From positions 1-8,814 of the forward strand of contig JAEEWY010000056.1 of NCBI GenBank assembly GCA_016291275.1: a stretch of 8,814 nt of DNA, read 5' to 3'. Both the position numbers and the translations under genes were made by a program. Position 1 is the first letter of the stretch. Every line of letters begins with the position of its first letter. The stretch comes from Methanobrevibacter sp. (GTDB taxonomy: Archaea; Methanobacteriota; Methanobacteria; Methanobacteriales; Methanobacteriaceae). Of this stretch, positions 1 to 5,589 are shown piece by piece. The notes beneath the pieces are model-generated. The model saw only the letters and a program-made list of their open reading frames with translations. It was not told the origin of the DNA and did no database searches.

Positions 1-29
1 CGATAATACATTAACAAAGTTAAGAAAAT

Positions 30-638
30 TCATCTTTGATTTAAATACTTATGAGTTTGAACAGATAATTTGATATTTTCTAAACGAGGAAAGTTTTCCC
101 TAATCAAATCAGCCATTAAAGCATCTTTGCTGAATTCACCTTGAAGCCATATTGTCTTGTCGTAACCATACTTGTTTTTTATTGAAATCACTTCATCTAT
201 ATCTTCCTCACAAGTGATTACAAACTTAAAGAAAACATTTTCAAATTTATAATAATTTTCAAAGACCTTTTCCTTATCTTCCTTTGGACTGATAACATAT
301 TCTATTTCAGGAAGATATTCAAAAATGGAGCCGTTTGTCTCAAGCTGAATTTTAATGTCTTCAGGAAGCTCCTTAATCAAACGCTTTATCTCTTCCATCT
401 GCAAAGTAGGTTCTCCACCGGTTATGACCAATAAATTTATATTATTAAACTCCATTTGAGTCATTAAAATCTCTGCCACATCATCAACAGACAGCATTTC
501 ATATGTTGAAATGTCAGTATCACACCACTGGCAGTTCAAATTGCAGCCATATAATCTTAAAAAGGTTGCAGGAGTCCCTATGTAAGGCCCTTCCCCTTGA
601 AATGATGTGAATATTTCACTAACCTTAATTTTAATCAC
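30..638 (-). CDS. queE: 7-carboxy-7-deazaguanine synthase (radical SAM)
   Basis: This radical SAM enzyme of about 202 residues converts 6-carboxytetrahydropterin to 7-carboxy-7-deazaguanine, the third step of preQ0 synthesis, which feeds archaeosine in archaeal tRNA. The N-terminal EIFTSFQGEG is the family signature. The [4Fe-4S] ligands are Cys32, Cys36 and Cys39 (CX3CX2C), followed by TGGEP (residues 73-77) for SAM binding, QLETNGS (98-104), SPK (117-119) and LSVQTHKYL (191-199), all typical of QueE. The protein is full length. It is last in the queC-queD-queE order, 55 nt after queD, so it is probably co-transcribed with queD. The called start is GTG at 638. An AGGTGAT that resembles a ribosome-binding site overlaps that GTG, so the exact start is uncertain by about three codons. 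The stop is TGA. No clear terminator is visible in the 29 bases beyond it. Confidence 0.95.
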   Translation of the reverse strand: MIKIKVSEIFTSFQGEGPYIGTPATFLRLYGCNLNCQWCDTDISTYEMLSVDDVAEILMTQMEFNNINLLVITGGEPTLQMEEIKRLIKELPEDIKIQLETNGSIFEYLPEIEYVISPKEDKEKVFENYYKFENVFFKFVITCEEDIDEVISIKNKYGYDKTIWLQGEFSKDALMADLIRENFPRLENIKLSVQTHKYLNQR

Positions 639-693
639 CTACTTCAAAAAACTCTAAACAACTAAGAAACAAAACTTAAAATAATATGCTTAA

Positions 694-1053
694 TTATTCC
701 ATAGGTTCGTAAGTTACACCAGTCTCAGGAGTTTCATAAACTCCAACGCTTACCAAACATTCGATTTTAGGTTTTAATCCATCATAGAAGAACTTGCTCA
801 TTTCTTCCATTGTAGGATCTTCTGAATCCATGAATTCATTTAAATTCAAATGATCCACTCCTATGAAATCATTGAAAATCGCTTCAATGTCATAGGTGTC
901 CATAATCATATTTCTGTAATCCAAATCCTTATATGGTGCCTTTAAAGTTAAGATGACCTTATATTGGTGTCCATGCCATTGAGTGCATTTTCCACCTTGA
1001 TTCTTTAGTTTATGACAGCCATAAATTCTATGTTCTGATACTAATGTTAACAT
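694..1053 (-). CDS. queD: 6-carboxytetrahydropterin synthase (QueD/PTPS family)
   Basis: This 119-residue protein of the 6-pyruvoyltetrahydropterin synthase fold is expected to make 6-carboxytetrahydropterin from dihydroneopterin triphosphate, the step before QueE. Visible family residues are the zinc ligands His14, His27 and His29 (the last two in WHGH), the catalytic cysteine Cys23 in GGKC just before them, the VDHLNLNEF segment with its conserved Asp-His, the EDPTMEE helix start, and a C-terminal VYETPETG with the conserved glutamate. Length fits the short QueD type. The ATG start is well supported by GGAGGT at 1061-1066, about 7 nt upstream. It lies between queC and queE, which makes QueD more likely than a biopterin enzyme. 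The 130-nt spacer from queC holds a 14-bp tandem repeat and a weak TATA-like AGTATATT near 1104-1111, so queD may also have its own promoter. Confidence 0.93.
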   Translation of the reverse strand: MLTLVSEHRIYGCHKLKNQGGKCTQWHGHQYKVILTLKAPYKDLDYRNMIMDTYDIEAIFNDFIGVDHLNLNEFMDSEDPTMEEMSKFFYDGLKPKIECLVSVGVYETPETGVTYEPME

Positions 1054-1060
1054 AAATATA

Positions 1061-1066
1061 ACCTCC
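1061..1066 (-). promoter_or_regulatory. Ribosome-binding site of queD
   Basis: On the minus strand this reads GGAGGT, complementary to the 3' end of archaeal 16S rRNA, with about 7 nt to the ATG at 1053. It fixes the queD start. Confidence 0.8.
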
Positions 1067-1112
1067 GTAACTAATAAAAATTTCTAATCAGCATTATTTA
1101 TTCAATATACTA

Positions 1113-1168
1113 TTAATTTTAATAAATTAATTTTAATAAATTAATTTTAATAAATTAATTTTAATAAA
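1113..1168. repeat. Four tandem copies of a 14-bp AT repeat between queC and queD
   Basis: The unit TTAATTTTAATAAA occurs four times without error (1113-1126, 1127-1140, 1141-1154, 1155-1168). A degenerate fifth copy runs to about 1187, next to the queC stop codon. The array contains no G or C. It fills most of the queC-queD gap, so copy number would change the distance between the two genes. No function can be assigned from the sequence. Confidence 0.92.
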
Positions 1169-1183
1169 TTAAATTAATTTTAA

Positions 1184-1819
1184 TTAATCCATTCCTAATT
1201 CCTTTTTAGCCTCTTCAATAGCTTTTATTCTTGATTTGCAACTGAAGCATTCCCCACAAGGAGTTCCATCATTGTTTACATAACAACTCCATGTCTTTTC
1301 TATTGGCACTCCCAATTTCAAAGCGAGCTTTACAACGTCTTTCTTGTCTGTATCAATAAATGGAGCGCAAACAGGAATGTATTCATAGTTATTGACTTTA
1401 TTTAACTCATTGATCTTCTCTAAAAACTCTGGGGTGGTGTCTGGATAATCACCGATATCTGCCTTGATTGCACCGTAATAGACTTCTTCCTTATTGTTGC
1501 TTATTGCAAATGCAGTTGCAAGTTCAAGCAATATTGTATTTCTGCTTGGCACAACAGTGCTCTTTGGCTCTTCAACATTGTCATTATCAGAATCAGTCAA
1601 GCTACTTGAAAGCAAATCCACAATATTCTGTATATCAAATACGAAATGAGGAACATCATTCATCTTACAGATTTCAGCTGCCCTCTCAATTTCAATAGCT
1701 GCCTTCTGACCATAATTGAAACTGAGTGCAGTTACCTTATTCCCTTCATTTAATAATTTATACAATAAAGTGGAAGAGTCCAATCCTCCAGATAATATTA
1801 AAACTACATCTTTTGACAT
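1184..1819 (-). CDS. queC: 7-cyano-7-deazaguanine (preQ0) synthase
   Basis: This 211-residue ATP-dependent enzyme converts 7-carboxy-7-deazaguanine to preQ0 with ammonia, the last step before preQ0 is used for archaeosine in tRNA. The N-terminal PP-loop is SGGLDSS (residues 10-16). Further family marks are FNYGQKA (34-40), VVPSRNT (89-95), the YGAI...DYPDTTPEF block (115-132) and the zinc site Cys179, Cys188, Cys191 and Cys194 in the TWSCYVNNDGTPCGECFSCKSR region. Length is normal for a stand-alone QueC, with no fused amidotransferase domain. The ATG start is preceded by GGAGA at 1825-1829. A TATA-like TATATA at 1848-1853 would give a very short leader. It is the first of the que genes, separated from marker 8 by 192 nt that include a 13-nt U-tract, so it probably starts its own transcription unit. 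Confidence 0.96.
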   Translation of the reverse strand: MSKDVVLILSGGLDSSTLLYKLLNEGNKVTALSFNYGQKAAIEIERAAEICKMNDVPHFVFDIQNIVDLLSSSLTDSDNDNVEEPKSTVVPSRNTILLELATAFAISNNKEEVYYGAIKADIGDYPDTTPEFLEKINELNKVNNYEYIPVCAPFIDTDKKDVVKLALKLGVPIEKTWSCYVNNDGTPCGECFSCKSRIKAIEEAKKELGMD

Positions 1820-1845
1820 TTAAATCTCCATGAATAAAATTAATA

Positions 1846-1856
1846 AATATATAATA
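1846..1856 (-). promoter_or_regulatory. Possible TATA box of queC
   Basis: The minus strand reads TATTATATATTT here, about 27-37 nt before the queC ATG. This would place transcription start only a few bases before the ribosome-binding site. The region is almost pure A/T, so such matches are common by chance. Confidence 0.35.
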
Positions 1857-1937
1857 TTATATTTCTGTTTTACAATACATTTAAAATTAATTATTGAATT
1901 GATAAGAATAATTAAATTATTAATTAAAAAATCGATT

Positions 1938-1990
1938 AAAAAAAAAAAAAGAAGAAAAGATAATCAAATAAAATTAAAAAAATTTATAAT
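1938..1990 (-). terminator. U-tract terminator after marker 8
   Basis: The minus-strand transcript contains several U-runs after the marker 8 stop codon (TAG at 2012-2014), ending in an uninterrupted run of 13 U (plus-strand A at 1938-1950). No strong hairpin precedes it. Archaeal RNA polymerase can terminate on U-tracts alone, so this fits the 3' end of the marker 8 transcript. Confidence 0.55.
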
Positions 1991-2011
1991 GGGTATCATC
2001 GAAAAAGATTT

Positions 2012-2845
2012 CTAAATTAAAGGATAAGGATGTTTAGAGTTTCCTGTTTTCTTTTTAGGACCACCAATCTTATCTAATCTTAATTTAATAAATTTTTCTC
2101 CTTTTTCACTTGCACCATAAATAGGAATTGAAGTGCCTACAGAGAATATGTCTTCCTCTTCTGCAATATCCCTTAAGTGCTTATTGGCACATGCAGTCAC
2201 TGCATCACTCACATCAAATATAAGTTCTGATTCTTCTCTTGAAAGTCCTGTAGTGTGTACTGCAAAGAGATAAAGATTCACATCATCATATTCCTTTTCC
2301 AATTCCCTAAGGATTATTCCGTCTTCTGGAAATGCTATTGTAACTGCAATGTCCTTATATCCATTTTCAATAGCTAACTTGAACCCTTCGACTTGATCAA
2401 TAATTGCAGTTTCCTCATCAACAATATGGTTTGGTGAAAACTCTTCAATAAGCTCTGGAATTGGGCTTGTTTCCACAAGACCTGAAACTCTTCCACCTAC
2501 TCCTTGAGCCAATTCACTTTCAGTGATAAGCACAGTTCCACAGCCTTCACATACCATTACGGCACAATCAATTATATCATCAGCAAGCAATGTGGACAAT
2601 ATTTCAGAGATTCCGAAGGATAAGAAGTCCTTTAATCTTAATACCCTATCTTTAGTGCACATTCCAAAGTCATCTATTCTAAATTGGATATTCTTTTCTA
2701 TTTCCTCAGGAGTTAACTTTTCAATTCCCCTATGCTTATGGAATAAAGGGCAGTATTCAATCATAGGCTCTCCTATATCCACCACTTTTCCATCTTGAAC
2801 TGTTATTTTAGCTCTTCCTAAAGCTTCAATTACATGCTTATCCAT
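2012..2845 (-). CDS. Putative methanogenesis marker protein 8 (DUF2099 family)
   Basis: This 277-residue protein matches the family found almost only in methanogens and their relatives and named methanogenesis marker 8. Its biochemical role is not established to my knowledge. The start IEALGRAKITVQDGKVVDIGEP and the YCPLFHKHRG segment are as I recall the family. Possible metal ligands are Cys32, His36 and His38, then Cys63, then Cys94, Cys99 and Cys102 (CAVMVCEGCG), and Cys219. This pattern could hold an Fe-S cluster or zinc, which is inference. No signal peptide or membrane segment is seen, so it should be cytoplasmic. I chose the ATG at 2845 over an upstream TTG at 2857, because GGGGAT at 2851-2856 is spaced correctly for the ATG and overlaps the TTG. 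It appears to be transcribed alone: it has its own promoter-like region, with a palindrome at 2861-2874, and a U-tract after the stop. Confidence 0.9.
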   Translation of the reverse strand: MDKHVIEALGRAKITVQDGKVVDIGEPMIEYCPLFHKHRGIEKLTPEEIEKNIQFRIDDFGMCTKDRVLRLKDFLSFGISEILSTLLADDIIDCAVMVCEGCGTVLITESELAQGVGGRVSGLVETSPIPELIEEFSPNHIVDEETAIIDQVEGFKLAIENGYKDIAVTIAFPEDGIILRELEKEYDDVNLYLFAVHTTGLSREESELIFDVSDAVTACANKHLRDIAEEEDIFSVGTSIPIYGASEKGEKFIKLRLDKIGGPKKKTGNSKHPYPLI

Positions 2846-2860
2846 AATAATCCCCAATTA

Positions 2861-2874
2861 TTAACAATTGTTAA
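2861..2874. promoter_or_regulatory. 14-bp perfect palindrome in the marker 8 promoter
   Basis: TTAACAATTGTTAA is a perfect palindrome 16 nt before the marker 8 ATG. A TATA-like TTTATAAT lies just upstream (2876-2883, minus strand), so the palindrome falls between the TATA box and the expected transcription start. That is a usual place for an archaeal repressor site. Chance palindromes are frequent in such AT-rich DNA, so this is a candidate only. Confidence 0.4.
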
Positions 2875-2875
2875 A

Positions 2876-2883
2876 ATTATAAA
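2876..2883 (-). promoter_or_regulatory. Possible TATA box of marker 8
   Basis: The minus strand reads TTTATAAT, which would place transcription start about 10 nt before the ATG at 2845. A second candidate (AGTATAAAG) lies a few bases further upstream. Confidence 0.45.
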
Positions 2884-2958
2884 CTTTATACTTAATTTAT
2901 TTCTCATTAAATAAATAGGTTTTTGAAAATAAAAAGTTTAAAAAAAATCAAAAAAAAA

Positions 2959-3000
2959 GAAAATAATAGAAAAATAATAGAAAAACAATAGAAAAATGAG
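2959..3000. repeat. Short 11-bp tandem repeats, A-rich
   Basis: Three consecutive 11-mers of the form AAAAAYAATAG (2959-2969 with a first-base change, 2970-2980, 2981-2991) are followed by a partial copy. On the minus strand this is a U-rich run (CTATTRTTTTT units) directly downstream of the hairpin at 3044-3093. It may serve as the U-rich part of a termination zone. Confidence 0.7.
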
Positions 3001-3093
3001 GAATAATATTTAAAAAAAATTAAAAAATAATAAAAACAGAGGAAATGGATTAAAGATAGATAAAAGGTATGAAAATCTATTCTCTAATCCATT
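3001..3093 (-). terminator. Long hairpin plus U-rich tract in the cdc48-marker 8 spacer
   Basis: The arms 3075-3093 and 3044-3061 form, in minus-strand RNA, a stem of about 17 pairs with one G-U pair and one bulged base, closed by a 13-nt loop. A U-rich stretch follows (3001-3040 and beyond). The imperfect position is a G-U wobble on the minus strand but an A-C mismatch on the plus strand, which favours minus-strand RNA. It lies 190 nt beyond the cdc48 stop, so it may be a back-up terminator or the 3' end of a separate small RNA. Confidence 0.6.
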
Positions 3094-3250
3094 GCATATA
3101 TTATAGGTGTTTAGTGTTTAATTTAATTTAGAGTGTGTTTTATGTTTTATGAGATAATTTAATGTACTTCGATTTTATAGTGTGTTTTGTGTTTTGATTT
3201 GTGTTTTATGTGTGATTTATTTGATTTGAGCGATTAAATATGTTAATTAA
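3094..3250. other. G/T-rich, C-poor spacer with GTGTTT repeats
   Basis: GTGTTT occurs six times on the plus strand (starting at 3107, 3114, 3135, 3182, 3189 and 3201; the last four are GTGTTTT, two of them directly adjacent). Cytosine is nearly absent from the plus strand, so minus-strand RNA would be A/C-rich and unstructured between two hairpins. No ORF of useful length fits here. A plus-strand TATA-like stretch (CATATATTATAGG, 3095-3107) is present. Confidence 0.6.
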
Positions 3251-3366
3251 GGAGGAAAAAAGTGATAAAGGAATTAATCCAATTAGTAGTATTGGATCAA
3301 TTCTTCTTCATCACTTACGCTTTTTGGCTTCACCTTATCCATAGCTTCATCAAAGAATTTAGCTGA
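3249..3366 (+). other. Candidate antisense mini-ORF (34 codons) with perfect Shine-Dalgarno site
   Basis: On the plus strand AAGGAGG (3249-3255) is followed after 6 nt by GTG (3262-3264). It opens a 34-codon frame that ends at TGA 3364-3366 and is antisense to the last codons of cdc48. The peptide would begin MIKELIQLVVLDQFFFITYA and be strongly hydrophobic in the middle, like a single membrane helix. The same bases are the pyrimidine-rich tail of the cdc48 terminator when read on the other strand, which could produce the AAGGAGG by chance. I do not recognise the peptide. Confidence 0.25.
3251..3303 (-). terminator. Hairpin terminator overlapping the cdc48 stop codon
   Basis: The arms 3291-3303 and 3271-3283 form a 13-bp stem in minus-strand RNA, including one G-U pair, with a 7-nt loop (ACUACUA). 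A U6 run and further pyrimidines follow (3251-3262). The stem and loop encode the last six residues and the stop codon of Cdc48. The G-U pair would be an A-C mismatch on the other strand, which supports the minus-strand reading. Confidence 0.75.
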
Positions 3367-5493
3367 GACTTCAGTCGCTTCAATGTTCTCTCTTAAAGCG
3401 AGCATTGCAGCTTCACGGCATACAGCTTCAATGTCTGCCCCAACATATCCTTCGGTGTTTTTAGCCAATTTCTTAAGCTTGACATCTTTTGCAAGAGGCA
3501 TGTCTTTGGTATGTACCTTGAATATTGCAAGTCTTGCATCTTCGTTTGGAGCATCAACCTTAATGTGTCTGTCAAATCTTCCAGGTCTCATTAAACCTGG
3601 ATCTATGATATCTGGTCTGTTGGTTGCTGCAATGATTGCAACATCCTCCAATTCTTCAAGACCATCGATTTCAGTCAATAATTGATTTACGACACGTTTG
3701 GTTACTCCAGAATCACCAGCTTCTGCACCTCTTGAACTTGCGATTGAATCGATTTCATCAAAGAAGATTACAGTAGGAGCGGTTTGTCTTGCTTTTCTGA
3801 AGACTTCCCTTACACCTTTCTCAGACTCACCAACCCATTTGGACAAGAGTTCAGGTCCTTTGATTGCAATGAAGTTAGCTTCACTTTCGTTTGCTACAGC
3901 CTTTGCAAGCATAGTCTTACCAGTACCTGGAATACCATACAATAGGGTACCTTTAGGTGGTCTTACACCAAATTCCTTGAATTTGTCTGGGTATTTTAAA
4001 GGCCATTCTACAGCTTCTTTTAATTCCTGTTTAGCATCTTCCAATCCACCAACATCATCCCATGTTACATTTGGAACTTGAACAAGAACTTCTCTAAGTG
4101 CAGATGGTTGGATCTCTCTAAGTGCAGACTTGAAGTCATCCTTGGTTACTACAAGTTTCTCCAATACTTCAGGAGGAATCTCATCGTCAGCACCTAAATC
4201 AGGAATGATTCTTCTTACAACCCTCATAGCTGCTTCCTTAGCCAATGCTTCAAGGTCTGCACCTACAAATCCATGGGTTGTATCTGCCAAATCATCTAAG
4301 TCAACATCATCTGCAAGAGGCATTCCTCTTGTGTGGATTTCCATAATCTCTTTACGTTCATCTTTATCAGGAACACCGATTTCAATTTCACGGTCAAACC
4401 TACCAGGTCTTCTAAGAGCACCATCAAGGGAATCAGGCCTGTTTGTTGCACCGATTACAACCACTTGGCCTCTGGAATTAAGTCCATCCATTAAGGTCAA
4501 TAGCTGTGCAACAGTTCTTCTTTCCACTTCACCTTGAGTTTCTTCACGTTTAGGTGCAATAGCATCCAATTCATCTATGAATATGATGGATGGAGCGTTT
4601 TCTTCAGCTTCTTCGAAGAATTCCCTTAGGTTTTCTTCAGATCCACCAACATATTTACTCATGATTTCCGGACCGTTGATTACAATGAAGTGAGCATCAC
4701 TTTCATTTGCCACTGCCTTTGCAAGCAAGGTCTTACCAGTACCTGGAGGCCCATGCATCAATACTCCTTTTGGAGGAGCAATACCTAATTTATCAAATAA
4801 TTCCGGTTTCTTAAGAGGGATTTCAATCATTTCCCTGACCTTTTTAACCTCATCCTTTAAACCGCCTATGTCATCGTAACTGATATCTACAAGATTGGAT
4901 ACACCTTCCAATTTGGAAACGTCTACAGGTTCCTCGTTGATTTCAACCTTAGTGTTTGGACCGACTTTTACGACACCACCAGGGTTAGTGCTTACAACTG
5001 CCAACTTGATTTGGCTCATTGCACCAATACCTGGAACATTCATGATGTCATCAAAGATATCATCAAAGAACCCACTGCCAACAGATCTTCTTTGAGGAGT
5101 TTTAATACCAGTATTTATCAAGTCCCCTTGAACCATTACTTGGTTTCTGAATGCTCTGTTGAAATCTCCTCCAATCCTGATTCTTGCATCAATAGGAGCT
5201 AGAACAATTTTTTTAGCTTCTTTTGCTTCTGCTCTTTTGATGGTAACTTCCTCACCTATTGAAGCACCTGAATTCTTACGGGTTGTACCGTCTATCCTAA
5301 TGATTGATTCCATGTCAGACTGAGAAGCAATTGCAACAGCTGCAGTATGTTTGGATCCGATAATCTCGATTAAGTCTCCATCCTTAAGACCTAATTTAAA
5401 CATGGATTCCATATCCAGTTTAGCTATATTTTTACCAACGTCTTTTTGAGATAATGTTTCTGCAACTTTGATTTTAAGTTCTACATCAGCCAT
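3283..5493 (-). CDS. Cdc48/VAT-type AAA+ ATPase (protein unfoldase)
   Basis: This cytoplasmic hexameric unfoldase of 736 residues is the archaeal counterpart of p97/Cdc48 and is thought to feed substrates to the 20S proteasome. Order: N-terminal double-psi barrel and CDC48 domain 2 (about 1-195), D1 ATPase, D2 ATPase, short acidic tail. D1 has Walker A GPPGTGKT (248-255), Walker B IIFIDELD (303-310), and arginine fingers at about Arg362 and Arg365. D2 has Walker A GIPGTGKT (520-527), with Ile where Pro is usual, Walker B VIFFDEID (575-582), and Arg636 and Arg639. The protein ends in IQYY, close to the HbYX proteasome-docking motif but with Gln at the hydrophobic position. The ATG at 5493 is chosen because AAGGAG at 5503-5508 is 9 nt upstream; a TTG at 5502 abuts that site. 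The gene stands alone between a long leader and an overlapping terminator. Confidence 0.97.
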   Translation of the reverse strand: MADVELKIKVAETLSQKDVGKNIAKLDMESMFKLGLKDGDLIEIIGSKHTAAVAIASQSDMESIIRIDGTTRKNSGASIGEEVTIKRAEAKEAKKIVLAPIDARIRIGGDFNRAFRNQVMVQGDLINTGIKTPQRRSVGSGFFDDIFDDIMNVPGIGAMSQIKLAVVSTNPGGVVKVGPNTKVEINEEPVDVSKLEGVSNLVDISYDDIGGLKDEVKKVREMIEIPLKKPELFDKLGIAPPKGVLMHGPPGTGKTLLAKAVANESDAHFIVINGPEIMSKYVGGSEENLREFFEEAEENAPSIIFIDELDAIAPKREETQGEVERRTVAQLLTLMDGLNSRGQVVVIGATNRPDSLDGALRRPGRFDREIEIGVPDKDERKEIMEIHTRGMPLADDVDLDDLADTTHGFVGADLEALAKEAAMRVVRRIIPDLGADDEIPPEVLEKLVVTKDDFKSALREIQPSALREVLVQVPNVTWDDVGGLEDAKQELKEAVEWPLKYPDKFKEFGVRPPKGTLLYGIPGTGKTMLAKAVANESEANFIAIKGPELLSKWVGESEKGVREVFRKARQTAPTVIFFDEIDSIASSRGAEAGDSGVTKRVVNQLLTEIDGLEELEDVAIIAATNRPDIIDPGLMRPGRFDRHIKVDAPNEDARLAIFKVHTKDMPLAKDVKLKKLAKNTEGYVGADIEAVCREAAMLALRENIEATEVSAKFFDEAMDKVKPKSVSDEEELIQYY

Positions 5494-5502
5494 AATCTTC
5501 AA

Positions 5503-5508
5503 CTCCTT
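5503..5508 (-). promoter_or_regulatory. Ribosome-binding site of cdc48
   Basis: The minus strand reads AAGGAG with 9 nt to the ATG at 5491-5493. It decides between this ATG and an in-frame TTG at 5500-5502 that would have no spacing. Confidence 0.8.
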
Positions 5509-5546
5509 TTATTTTTTGTGAATAGTAATGAATAGATAAATATGAT

Positions 5547-5589
5547 AATTAGCTAATTGGATCTTTAACTAAGATTTGCTTAGCTAATT
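5547..5589 (-). promoter_or_regulatory. Nested hairpin in the cdc48 leader
   Basis: A perfect 10-bp stem (5580-5589 with 5547-5556, AATTAGCTAA/TTAGCTAATT) encloses a symmetric 4x4 internal loop (GCAA opposite CCAA in minus-strand RNA). An inner 5-bp stem (AUCUU/AAGAU, 5571-5575 with 5561-5565) carries a 5-nt loop. It ends about 54 nt before the cdc48 start codon. The nested symmetry suggests a structured RNA element or a protein-binding DNA dyad. It matches no riboswitch class that I know. Confidence 0.55.

Noticed and set aside
16..38. Possible terminator hairpin at the end of queE (CAAAG/CTTTG)
   Set aside because: It has only five base pairs, overlaps the last codons and has no U-run within the available sequence.
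1113..1168. CRISPR-like array
   Set aside because: The copies are contiguous 14-mers without spacers. The 48-bp repeat at 7248-7355 has only two copies and a low-complexity 12-bp gap, so it is no CRISPR either.
1468..1698. Plus-strand 76-codon ORF inside queC
   Set aside because: It is an antisense shadow of queC, Gln/Leu/Cys-rich with no ribosome-binding site.
1830..2015. Plus-strand 61-codon ORF between queC and marker 8
   Set aside because: It is mainly Ile, Lys and Leu from A/T-only sequence and the U-tract complement. It has no ribosome-binding site and overlaps the marker 8 stop region.
3698..4537. Long plus-strand ORFs (127 and 135 codons) inside cdc48
   Set aside because: They are antisense shadows of strongly conserved AAA+ coding sequence, rich in Ser and Leu as expected from reverse reading. 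They have no start signals.
5494..5502. TTG start for cdc48, adding three residues
   Set aside because: The TTG touches the Shine-Dalgarno site AAGGAG and has no spacing. The ATG at 5493 is 9 nt away and fits.
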